From contig NZ_JAHKQN010000020.1 in the NCBI RefSeq assembly GCF_018861125.1, positions 33,920-97,919 of the forward strand: DNA of 64,000 nucleotides, given 5' to 3'. Source of the stretch: Cellulophaga baltica (GTDB lineage: Bacteria > Bacteroidota > Bacteroidia > Flavobacteriales > Flavobacteriaceae). Below are positions 52,518 to 60,286 of the stretch, one piece after another. Both the position numbers and the translations under genes were made by a program. The first letter of the stretch is position 1; each line of letters begins with the position of its first letter. Under the pieces are notes generated by a model. The model was not told the DNA's origin. It saw only the letters and a program-made list of their open reading frames with translations, and made no database searches.

Positions 52518-53513
52518 TTACTGATTTTTAGTGAATTCAATACCTTCACTTTTATGAATTTCATTATTTGAATCTACAATTATAACATCAACGCCTTTTA
52601 ATTGATTAATAAACGACAAACCAGTGTCTTTTCCCATTATAAATACTGCTGTTGCTAAAGCATCACATAACTCCGCGCTTTTTGAAAAAATAGTAACACT
52701 GTTGATTCCTTTTGAAGGGTATCCTGTTCTTGGATCAATGATATGAGAATATTTCTCTCCTTTACATAGTATAAATTTCTCGTAATTACCTGATGTTGCA
52801 ACAGAAGAATCCATAATTGGCAACCAAGAAAACACTTTTTCTTTGTCTAAAGGATTTGAAATTCCTACTATCCATTTTTCGCCACTAGCCTGTTTTCCCC
52901 AAGCAGATAAGTCCCCAGATGCATTTATAATACCCGCAAAAATATTTTTTGATTTCATCAAAGCTTTTGCTTTATCAGCCGCATAGCCCTTACCAATAGC
53001 ACCAAAGCCAATCTTTACACCTTTATTTTTCAAAAAAACAGTAGATGCCTCTTTATCTAAAACAATATTTTTATAGCCAACTTTTTTTACGGATTGTTCC
53101 ATTTCTAAAGCAGTAGGAATGTTTTTCATAGTACCGTCAAACTTCCAAATTTTATCCATTGATGCGTAAGTAATATCAAAAGCACCATCTGAAATTTCAG
53201 AAATCTTAATTGCTCTCTCTATCAAACTTATTAACTCAGCACTGACTTTTACAGGTTTAATCCCTGCATTTTTATTAATTTTTGAAGTTTCAGAATCGGA
53301 ATCCCAAGAAGATATTATTTTTTCAATTCTATTAATTTCAGCAACAGCTTCTAGAATATGTTTATTTGCTTTTTCTTCGGAAGTATCAACAATAGTAATA
53401 TCAAACCTTGAACCCATTAACTTCATGGATTTCATTACAGTAACATACTTATTTTGTTGGCTATAGCTGGTGAACGACAAAATAAATACAATCAGGGGGA
53501 TAATTTTCTTCAA
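52518..53513 (-). CDS. apbE: FAD:protein FMN transferase (ApbE)
   Basis: A 331-residue exported enzyme (signal IIPLIVFILSFTSYSQ) that links FMN covalently to Thr or Ser of target proteins outside the cytoplasm. ApbE landmarks are MGSRFDITIVD, ISSWDSDSETSKINKNAG, IINASGDLSAWG, the SYSHIIDPRTGYPSKG metal-site region (Asp-containing) and the late LCDALATAVFIMG. Length is normal. It overlaps thioredoxin by 4 bp and is 10 bp from DUF4266. Its target must be elsewhere or among its neighbours; no RnfG/NqrC is in the window. Confidence 0.94.
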   Translation of the reverse strand: MKKIIPLIVFILSFTSYSQQNKYVTVMKSMKLMGSRFDITIVDTSEEKANKHILEAVAEINRIEKIISSWDSDSETSKINKNAGIKPVKVSAELISLIERAIKISEISDGAFDITYASMDKIWKFDGTMKNIPTALEMEQSVKKVGYKNIVLDKEASTVFLKNKGVKIGFGAIGKGYAADKAKALMKSKNIFAGIINASGDLSAWGKQASGEKWIVGISNPLDKEKVFSWLPIMDSSVATSGNYEKFILCKGEKYSHIIDPRTGYPSKGINSVTIFSKSAELCDALATAVFIMGKDTGLSFINQLKGVDVIIVDSNNEIHKSEGIEFTKNQ

Positions 53514-53944
53514 TCTATAAATGCATTTAAGATTGCAATATAGTCTTTAGGAATTACTTTTATATACCCCGTTTCTCCTAAAAATTCATTTTCTGAATTT
53601 AAAACCACAACTAATGGGTAATACCCTTTTGTATTGTATTTTTCTGCTAAAGCTTTGTTTACGTCCAATAAATCTTCAGGAAGTTGATTTACTTTTTTTC
53701 TTGGAAAATCTGCTTTATATAACGAATAATGCTTTTCTGCATAAACAACAAATTCTTCTGATTGCCATATTTTTCTATCTAATTTAATGCACGGAGCGCA
53801 CCAATCTGAACCAGAAAAAACAAGAATTAAAGACTTATTATTTTCTTTAGCATCAACAACTGCATCATTGTAAGTTTTATGCCAATTTTGACTGCTTACA
53901 ATATTTATTAAAAAAAGAAATATGATTGCGATTATATTTTTCAT
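53510..53944 (-). CDS. Secreted thioredoxin-fold protein
   Basis: A 144-residue exported protein (signal NIIAIIFLFLINIVSSQ) with a thioredoxin fold and active site SDWCAPCIKL, followed by KIWQSEEFVVYAEKHYSLYKADFPR, the layout of DUF255/thioredoxin-like oxidoreductases. It probably reduces disulfides in the periplasm. I start at ATG 53944 (MKNIIAIIF), which begins the signal peptide. It overlaps apbE by 4 bp and lies 36 bp after the Rieske gene. Confidence 0.92.
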   Translation of the reverse strand: MKNIIAIIFLFLINIVSSQNWHKTYNDAVVDAKENNKSLILVFSGSDWCAPCIKLDRKIWQSEEFVVYAEKHYSLYKADFPRKKVNQLPEDLLDVNKALAEKYNTKGYYPLVVVLNSENEFLGETGYIKVIPKDYIAILNAFID

Positions 53945-53980
53945 TTTTAAAGTACAGCGCATTTCAAACCTATTTGTTTC

Positions 53981-54436
53981 TTATTCAAAAACATGTAATA
54001 AATCTCCATCTAACAATTCTATATTGTATATAGTCAATGGCTTAGCTTCATTTTCGTCAACTTGATTTAATGGCGTACCATCTTGTGCAAATCGTGATCC
54101 GTGAACTGAGCAATAATAAAAAGCTTCTCCATCGTCTGTAACAAAACGGACATCTTCATTAGCTTCGTGACTACAAATTTGCGTAGCAGCAACATAGTCC
54201 CCTTCTAAATTTCGGGCTACTACTACCAAGTTCTTAAGAATAAAACCACCGTTATCAGCTAAATTTGAAGCTTCTTCTGAATTTAAGTCTATAGTAAAAT
54301 CAATATTAGTTGGTGTTTCAACTTCATCATCAATCGTACTATCTCCACTATCAGAAGAACAACCGTGTAAACAAGGGAAACTTACTGCAAATGCAGCACT
54401 TGCCCCTATTGTTTTTAAAAATGCTTTTCTATTCAT
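53981..54436 (-). CDS. Rieske 2Fe-2S lipoprotein
   Basis: A 151-residue exported protein. The N-terminus (MNRKAFLKTIGASAAFAVSF) resembles a Tat signal, although only one Arg is present, and a lipobox-like LHGC follows (Cys26). The Rieske cluster ligands are CSHE and, 17 residues later, YYCSVHGSRF, in one small domain (about 65-150). Such proteins pass single electrons. It heads the five-gene redox run, and its start codon is immediately downstream of a hairpin at 54438-54465. It lies 41 bp downstream of purM. Confidence 0.92.
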   Translation of the reverse strand: MNRKAFLKTIGASAAFAVSFPCLHGCSSDSGDSTIDDEVETPTNIDFTIDLNSEEASNLADNGGFILKNLVVVARNLEGDYVAATQICSHEANEDVRFVTDDGEAFYYCSVHGSRFAQDGTPLNQVDENEAKPLTIYNIELLDGDLLHVFE

Positions 54437-54437
54437 A

Positions 54438-54465
54438 ATCGTTGCTTATTTAAAGAAACAACGAT
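54438..54465 (-). promoter_or_regulatory. Inverted repeat abutting the Rieske start codon
   Basis: ATCGTTG and its complement CAACGAT are separated by 14 bp and end one base from the Rieske start codon. This could be an operator, a translation-controlling hairpin or a weak purM terminator. Confidence 0.45.
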
Positions 54466-54477
54466 AAACAAAAAGTA

Positions 54478-55656
54478 TTAGTATGTGAAAGTACCGTATT
54501 CGCTATTAATTGTAAGCTTTTTAGTAGATGCATCCTCTACCCTACCAATAATTTGGCCTTTTACGTTAAAGCTTGTTGCTATTTTTATAATATCTGAAGC
54601 CACAGCTTCATTTACATAAAACTCTAAACGGTGACCACAATTAAACACTTGGTACATTTCTTTCCAATCTGTTTTTGATTGTTCTTGTATTAACTTGAAC
54701 AATGGTGGCACATCAAATAGATTATCTTTTATAATGTGTAAATCTTCAACAAAGTGTAATATTTTGGTCTGCGCACCACCACTACAGTGTACCATACCGT
54801 GAATATCATCTGAATTAAATTTACTTAATACCTTTTTTACTATTGGCGCATAGGTTCTTGTTGGTGACAATACCAATTTACCTGCATCAATAGGTGAGTT
54901 TTCAACAGCATCAGTCAATTTTATATTACCAGAATACACTAAATCTTCAGGAACCTCAGCATCAAAACTTTCGGGGTATTTATCTGCTAAATATTTTGAG
55001 AAAACATCATGGCGAGCAGAAGTTAAACCGTTACTTCCCATACCGCCATTATACTCTTTTTCATAGGTAGCTTGACCAAATGATTCTAAACCAACTATAA
55101 CATCACCAGCTTTAATCTTTGCATTATCAATAACATCGGTTCTTTTTAAACGTGCTGTTACGGTAGAATCTACAATAATAGTACGTACCAAATCACCAAC
55201 ATCAGCAGTTTCACCTCCTGTTGAACGAATTGTAATTCCGTGATCATTTAAATCAGAAATCAATTCCTCTGTACCATTAATAATTGCAGAAAGCACTTCT
55301 CCTGGAATTTTATTTTTATTTCTACCAATAGTAGAAGAAAGCATAATATTATCTGTAGCACCTACACATATTAAATCATCAATATTCATAATAAGTGCAT
55401 CTTGTGCAATGCCTTTCCAAACAGAAACATCTCCTGTTTCTTTCCAATACATGTATGCTAAAGAAGATTTTGTTCCTGCACCATCTGCATGCATTACCAA
55501 ACAATAGTCATCATCATTCGTTAAATAATCTGGCACTATTTTACAGAAAGCTTGAGGAAATAATCCTTTGTCAATATTCTTAATGGCATTATGCACATCT
55601 TCCTTTGACGCAGAAACACCTCTTTGATTATACCTTTCACTATTTGATGAACTCAT
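54478..55656 (-). CDS. purM: Phosphoribosylformylglycinamidine cyclo-ligase
   Basis: A 392-residue AIR synthetase (purine step 5), ATP-dependent ring closure of FGAM. Landmarks are HADGAGTKSSLAYMYWKETGD, MNIDDLICVGATDNIML, STGGETADVGDLVRT, VGLESFGQATYEKEYNGGMGSNG and HCSGGAQTKILHF. The length is longer than E. coli PurM and typical of Bacteroidota. I start at ATG 55656 (MSSSNSERYNQRGVSASKED); 12 more in-frame codons upstream are unlikely because the -7 element lies there. Separated from glnN by a terminator. Confidence 0.93.
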   Translation of the reverse strand: MSSSNSERYNQRGVSASKEDVHNAIKNIDKGLFPQAFCKIVPDYLTNDDDYCLVMHADGAGTKSSLAYMYWKETGDVSVWKGIAQDALIMNIDDLICVGATDNIMLSSTIGRNKNKIPGEVLSAIINGTEELISDLNDHGITIRSTGGETADVGDLVRTIIVDSTVTARLKRTDVIDNAKIKAGDVIVGLESFGQATYEKEYNGGMGSNGLTSARHDVFSKYLADKYPESFDAEVPEDLVYSGNIKLTDAVENSPIDAGKLVLSPTRTYAPIVKKVLSKFNSDDIHGMVHCSGGAQTKILHFVEDLHIIKDNLFDVPPLFKLIQEQSKTDWKEMYQVFNCGHRLEFYVNEAVASDIIKIATSFNVKGQIIGRVEDASTKKLTINSEYGTFTY

Positions 55657-55674
55657 TGAAATCTTGATTTTGCA

Positions 55675-55682
55675 CAAAAATA
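55675..55682 (-). promoter_or_regulatory. -7 element of the purM promoter
   Basis: The minus strand reads TATTTTTG, matching TAnnTTTG, 18 bp before the purM start chosen here. No purine riboswitch was seen. Confidence 0.55.
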
Positions 55683-55694
55683 GTAGAATCATTA

Positions 55695-55721
55695 AAAAAG
55701 CACACGTAAATGTGTGCTTTT
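55695..55721 (-). terminator. Terminator after glutamine synthetase III
   Basis: AAAAGCACAC / GTGTGCTTTT with a 6-nt loop (GTAAAT), followed on the minus strand by a T-run; it lies 20-45 bp beyond the glnN stop. Confidence 0.88.
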
Positions 55722-55740
55722 AAATGAAAATTATTGTTTT

Positions 55741-57927
55741 TTATTTTTGGAATAATAGTTCTCTATACTTCGTTAATGGCCAAAGTCTATCATCCATTAA
55801 CCTTTCTAGTCTATCGCAATGCGATCTTATTTGATCAAAATAAGGTTTTACATTATCGCAGTATGCAAAAGCTTTTTTATTAACGTCTTTTAAACTATTT
55901 GCACTTCTACGCGCATCAATCATTAAATCAGTTAATTTTTTTAATGCTACAATATGTTCTGCAATTTGTTCTATAATTGATAATTGACCGTCTGATAATT
56001 TTTTATGAGCAGCACCATATATATCTTTTAAACCCATCACATTTTTAATTAACTCGTTTTGGTAATCAATTGCTGTTGGAATAATATAGCTATACACCAA
56101 CTCATTATACACTCTACCTTCTATTTGAATTTGAAAAATGTAGGTTTCTAAATCAACTTCTTTTCGAGCCGCTATTTCAACTTCACTCATTACTTTCATA
56201 GACTTAAACAAAGCGATGCTTTCTTTAGCTGTCATTATTTGCAATGCACTAGGTGTATTTTTATTATTACTCAGTTTTCTACGTACAGCTTCATTTTCCC
56301 ATTCTTTACTATAACCATCACCATCAAAACGAATTCTTTTTGAAGTCTTAATGTATTCACGTAAAACATTAAATACAGCCTCATCTTTTTTAAGACTCTT
56401 TTTATCTATAAGTACATCAACTTCTTTTTTAAAGTCTTGTAATTGTTTGGCTACAATTGTATTTAAAACCGTCATTGGTTTTGCACAATTTGTTTTTGCA
56501 CCAACACCACGCATTTCAAATTTATTACCTGTAAATGCAAAAGGAGAAGTTCTATTCCTATCTGTATTATCTAATAATATTTCAGGTATTTTACCCACAA
56601 CATTAAGTTTAAGCTGGGTTTTTTCTTGTGGTGATAATTTTCCTTTTGAAACTCCTTCTAATTCATCTAAAACATTGCTTAATTGAGAACCTACAAATAT
56701 TGAAAATATGGCTGGTGGAGCTTCATTTGCGCCCAACCTATGATCATTACTTGCTGAAGCTATTGATGAACGCATTAGTTCTTCATAATTATCAACCGCC
56801 TTTATCGTATTAATAAAAAAAGTTAAAAACTGAAGGTTTTTCATTGGTGTTGAACCAGGACTTAAAAGGTTAACCCCTGTATTTGTTGCTAAAGACCAGT
56901 TATTATGTTTACCTGAACCATTTATACCTGCAAATGGCTTTTCATGAAAAAGAACTTTAAAACTATGTTTATCAGCAATTTTATCCATCACATCCATCAA
57001 TAACAGATTATGATCTACCGCTAAATTTGCCTCTTCAAAAATTGGCGCTAATTCAAATTGATTAGGCGCAACCTCATTGTGTCTTGTTTTTACAGGAATA
57101 CCTAATTTAGTACATTCCTTTTCAAGATCACTCATAAAGCTCAAAACACGATCAGGAATCACTCCAAAATAATGGTCATCTAACTGTTGACCTTTAGCTG
57201 CTTTATTCCCAATTAACGTACGACCAGTCATTACAATGTCAGGTCTTGAAAAAGCCAATGCTTTATCTAACAAAAAATATTCTTGTTCCCAACCTAATGT
57301 TGCACTAACCTTAGATACATTTTTATCAAAATATTTAGCTACCGCAGTCGCTGCTTCATCAACAGCATTTAATGCTCTTAAAAGCGGAGCCTTATTATCT
57401 AAAGCCTCGCCTGTATAAGACACAAATATTGTGGGTATACATAATGTTGTACCATAAATAAAAGCTGGTGAAGTAGGATCCCAAGCAGTATAACCACGAG
57501 CCTCAAAAGTATTTCTAATACCTCCACTAGGGAAACTTGAGGCATCAGGTTCTTGTTGCACTAATTGTCCACCACCAAATTTTTCTAAAGCTCTACCATC
57601 AGGTAATAAATCAAAAAAAGCATCATGCTTTTCTGCTGTTGCCCCAGTTAAAGGTTGAAACCAATGAGTATAATGTGTTGCTCCCATTGTTATTGCCCAA
57701 GCCTTCATAGATTCAGCAACTTGATCTGCTATTTTTCTATCAATTTTAGAACCTGAAAACATTGCACTTTCTACACTCTCTAAAGCATCTTTAGTAAGGT
57801 ATTGCAACATTCTTTCTTTATTAAATACATTAACTGCAAAAAGTTCAGAACGTCTCCCTTTTTCCTCTATCGTTATACGCTCTCTCTGATAACTTTTTGA
57901 GATAGCATCGAATCTTATATTAGTCAT
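55741..57927 (-). CDS. glnN: Glutamine synthetase type III
   Basis: A 728-residue GSIII, the long form found in Bacteroidota and some cyanobacteria. The N-terminal domain includes THYTHWFQPLTGATAEKHDAF, the catalytic core reads LGWEQEYFLLDKALAF, then GKHNNWSLATNTGVNLL and DNYEELMRSSIASASNDHRLGANEAPPA. The unique long C-terminal helical domain (about 600-728) ends LWPLTKYRELLFQ. It condenses glutamate and ammonia. It faces the second glutamine synthetase across a shared 210-bp region. Confidence 0.96.
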   Translation of the reverse strand: MTNIRFDAISKSYQRERITIEEKGRRSELFAVNVFNKERMLQYLTKDALESVESAMFSGSKIDRKIADQVAESMKAWAITMGATHYTHWFQPLTGATAEKHDAFFDLLPDGRALEKFGGGQLVQQEPDASSFPSGGIRNTFEARGYTAWDPTSPAFIYGTTLCIPTIFVSYTGEALDNKAPLLRALNAVDEAATAVAKYFDKNVSKVSATLGWEQEYFLLDKALAFSRPDIVMTGRTLIGNKAAKGQQLDDHYFGVIPDRVLSFMSDLEKECTKLGIPVKTRHNEVAPNQFELAPIFEEANLAVDHNLLLMDVMDKIADKHSFKVLFHEKPFAGINGSGKHNNWSLATNTGVNLLSPGSTPMKNLQFLTFFINTIKAVDNYEELMRSSIASASNDHRLGANEAPPAIFSIFVGSQLSNVLDELEGVSKGKLSPQEKTQLKLNVVGKIPEILLDNTDRNRTSPFAFTGNKFEMRGVGAKTNCAKPMTVLNTIVAKQLQDFKKEVDVLIDKKSLKKDEAVFNVLREYIKTSKRIRFDGDGYSKEWENEAVRRKLSNNKNTPSALQIMTAKESIALFKSMKVMSEVEIAARKEVDLETYIFQIQIEGRVYNELVYSYIIPTAIDYQNELIKNVMGLKDIYGAAHKKLSDGQLSIIEQIAEHIVALKKLTDLMIDARRSANSLKDVNKKAFAYCDNVKPYFDQIRSHCDRLERLMDDRLWPLTKYRELLFQK

Positions 57928-57953
57928 AATTATTTCTCGATTATTACCGATTG

Positions 57954-57961
57954 CAAAATTA
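57954..57961 (-). promoter_or_regulatory. -7 element of the glnN promoter
   Basis: The minus strand reads TAATTTTG, matching TAnnTTTG, 27 bp before the start codon of glutamine synthetase III. Confidence 0.55.
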
Positions 57962-58094
57962 ACGATTTAATAATTTTAAGCTGATATAAATATATTAATT
58001 TCAAAATACCCCTATAAAATTATGGTCTTACAGAAATATAGTGAATAATTTAATAATAACCCCCTCAAAAACCAGAAGTAAAGTTAAAAATTTT

Positions 58095-58102
58095 TACTTT
58101 TG
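58095..58102 (+). promoter_or_regulatory. -7 element of the glnA promoter
   Basis: TACTTTTG matches TAnnTTTG, 35 bp before the start codon of the plus-strand glutamine synthetase. Confidence 0.6.
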
Positions 58103-58137
58103 ATAAAATCTAAAAGAAAAAATAATTAAAATTTATT

Positions 58138-59160
58138 ATGGCCAAAATTAAATTAGAATACATATGGTTGGATGGTTATTTTCCAACACAAAACATGCGT
58201 AGTAAAACAAAAGTTGAAGAGCATGAAGATTTTAAAGGTACACTTGAAGAACTTGGAAACTGGTCTTTTGACGGTTCTTCTACAAGACAAGCTGAAGGTG
58301 GTTCTTCTGATTGTTTATTAGTTCCAGTTGCTATTTACCCAGATCCAGCACGTATTAACGGATGGTTAGTAATGACAGAAGTTATGAATGCTGATGGTAC
58401 TCCTCACGTTTCTAATGGTAGAGCTACTATTGATGATGATGATAATGATTTCTGGTTTGGTTTTGAGCAAGAATACTTTATCATGGATACTAAAACTCAA
58501 TTACCACTAGGTTTCCCTGTTGGTGGTTACCCTGCCCCACAAGGTATGTATTACTGTTCAGTTGGCGGTAAAAATACTCACGGTAGAGGATTAGTTGAAG
58601 AACATGCTGATTTATGTATTGATGCAGGATTAAACTTTGAAGGTATTAACCAAGAGGTTGCTTCTGGTCAATGGGAATTCCAATTATTCGCTAAAGGAGC
58701 TAAAAAAGCTGGTGATGAAATTTGGATTGCTAGATACTTACTAGACCGTTTAACTGAAAAATATGGTTACTATATTGATTACCACCCAAAACCATTAGGA
58801 AAAGATATGGATTGGAATGGATCAGGTATGCATGCTAACTTCTCTAACGAAGTTTTAAGAACTTGTGGTTCTAAAGAAACTTATGAAAAAATATGTGAAG
58901 CTTTCCGTCCTGTAGTTGATGAGCACATTGCTGTATATGGTGAGTTTAATGATCAACGTTTAACTGGTGAGCACGAAACTGCTGCTATTACTGATTTCTC
59001 TTTTGGAGTTTCTGATAGAGGTGCTTCAATCCGTATTCCAATTATTACTGTTGAGAAAGGTTGGAAAGGTTGGTTAGAAGACAGAAGACCTGCTTCAAAC
59101 GGTGACCCATACAAAATTGCTGGTAGAATTATTAAAACTGTTAAATCTGCAAAGATCTAA
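58138..59160 (+). CDS. Glutamine synthetase, type II (eukaryote-like)
   Basis: A 340-residue glutamine synthetase of the short, eukaryote-like type. Typical blocks are IKLEYIWLDGYFPTQNMRSK at the start, LGNWSFDGSSTRQAEGGSSD, FWFGFEQEYFIMD, VASGQWEFQLFAKGA, MDWNGSGMHANFSN and ASIRIPIITVEKGWKGWLEDRRPASNGDPY. It lacks the adenylylation-loop region of GSI. It is divergent from GSIII, so the organism carries two unrelated glutamine synthetases side by side. A strong palindromic terminator follows. Confidence 0.95.
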   Translation: MAKIKLEYIWLDGYFPTQNMRSKTKVEEHEDFKGTLEELGNWSFDGSSTRQAEGGSSDCLLVPVAIYPDPARINGWLVMTEVMNADGTPHVSNGRATIDDDDNDFWFGFEQEYFIMDTKTQLPLGFPVGGYPAPQGMYYCSVGGKNTHGRGLVEEHADLCIDAGLNFEGINQEVASGQWEFQLFAKGAKKAGDEIWIARYLLDRLTEKYGYYIDYHPKPLGKDMDWNGSGMHANFSNEVLRTCGSKETYEKICEAFRPVVDEHIAVYGEFNDQRLTGEHETAAITDFSFGVSDRGASIRIPIITVEKGWKGWLEDRRPASNGDPYKIAGRIIKTVKSAKI

Positions 59161-59188
59161 TATAGATTTTAAATTTTTATACATACTA

Positions 59189-59226
59189 AAAAGTGCTGTT
59201 GAATATTCAACAGCACTTTTTTTATA
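59189..59226. terminator. Palindromic terminator after glutamine synthetase II
   Basis: AAAAGTGCTGTTGAAT and its exact complement form a 32-bp perfect palindrome with a T-run following, and an A-run at the other end, so it can also serve the convergent antiporter gene. Confidence 0.92.
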
Positions 59227-59245
59227 TTTCTATTTTTAAGCTTAG

Positions 59246-60187
59246 TTACTGAATAGTAAAGTAAACAAATGTGATATACGTTGCTAACAATATAACACCT
59301 TCCAACTTGCCTAGTTGCATTTTCTTCGGCACAAATACAAGAGGCAATAATAATAAAGAAATACCTAGCATCCAGAAGATATCATTATTTAGTAAACCAA
59401 GATCTACCGCTTTGATTGGTGTTATTATTGATGTAATTCCTAACACTGCAAGAATATTAAAAATATTAGACCCCAATAGATTTCCTAATGATATTGCTTT
59501 CTCTTTTTTAATTACTGCAATTATTGACGCCGCTAGCTCAGGAATACTTGTTCCAATTGAAACTACCGTAATTGCTATAACACGTTCAGTAACCCCAAAA
59601 CTTGTTGCCATACCTACAGCGCCACTAATTAATAATTCAGATCCACCCCATAAAGCTACACCACCAATTATTAAAAATAATACTGTTTTATAAGTAGGTA
59701 AAGATTCTTCTTCTTCCTCAGTTATTTCTTCCTCAACTGCCTGCTTCTGAAATTTTAATAGATAAATTAAAAATGCGCACAGAAAAACCAGCATTAATAC
59801 ACCTTCATATCTTTGAATTTCATGATCAAAAAATATAAAAACAAAAAATATTATGGATGCAATCATCATTACTGGCCAATCTGTAGTATAAAAACTCTTT
59901 TTCACATTTATCGCCCCTAATATTACTGTTATACCCAACACTAAGCCTAAGTTTGCTATGTTTGAACCTACTACATTCCCCAAAGCTAAATCAGGAAACC
60001 CATCAAGTGCTGCTTTAATACTCACTATTAATTCTGGTGCTGAAGTAGCAAAAGAAACCACCGTCATACCTATAACAATTTTTGGAATATTTAACCTAAG
60101 TGATAAAGCTACTGCCGCTTTTAGCAACCAACTACCGCCTAAAATTAATAATACGAGCCCAACAACTATAAAACCAAAATCTTGCAT
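59246..60187 (-). CDS. Calcium/sodium antiporter (CaCA superfamily)
   Basis: A 313-residue membrane protein with ten or so helices in two inverted halves. The alpha repeats are GNVVGSNIANLGLVLGITVI and GNLLGSNIFNILAVLGITSI, each preceded by VSFATSAPELIVS or VSIGTSIPELAAS. The cytoplasmic loop is short and acidic (EEEITEEEEESLP). YrbG-like exchangers remove Ca2+ against Na+ or H+. Behind a strong promoter; convergent with the glutamine synthetase II gene. Confidence 0.95.
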   Translation of the reverse strand: MQDFGFIVVGLVLLILGGSWLLKAAVALSLRLNIPKIVIGMTVVSFATSAPELIVSIKAALDGFPDLALGNVVGSNIANLGLVLGITVILGAINVKKSFYTTDWPVMMIASIIFFVFIFFDHEIQRYEGVLMLVFLCAFLIYLLKFQKQAVEEEITEEEEESLPTYKTVLFLIIGGVALWGGSELLISGAVGMATSFGVTERVIAITVVSIGTSIPELAASIIAVIKKEKAISLGNLLGSNIFNILAVLGITSIITPIKAVDLGLLNNDIFWMLGISLLLLPLVFVPKKMQLGKLEGVILLATYITFVYFTIQ

Positions 60188-60203
60188 TTTAAATACTTTT
60201 TCA

Positions 60204-60232
60204 CAAATATAAGTGAAGTCAAATTTTTACAA
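60204..60232 (-). promoter_or_regulatory. Promoter of the Ca/Na antiporter gene
   Basis: On the minus strand TTG (60230-60232), 18 bp, then TATATTTG (60204-60211). It fits the Bacteroidota consensus and lies 17 bp before the start codon. Confidence 0.68.
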
Positions 60233-60234
60233 TA

Positions 60235-60268
60235 AAAAAAGACTCTTATAACTTAGAGTCTTTTTTAA
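60235..60268 (-). terminator. Terminator after the sodium-solute symporter gene
   Basis: AAAAAAGACTCT with its complement around an ATAACT-type loop. On the minus strand a T-run follows, 20-50 bp beyond the symporter stop. Confidence 0.85.
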
Positions 60269-60286
60269 AATCATTTTTTACGTCAA

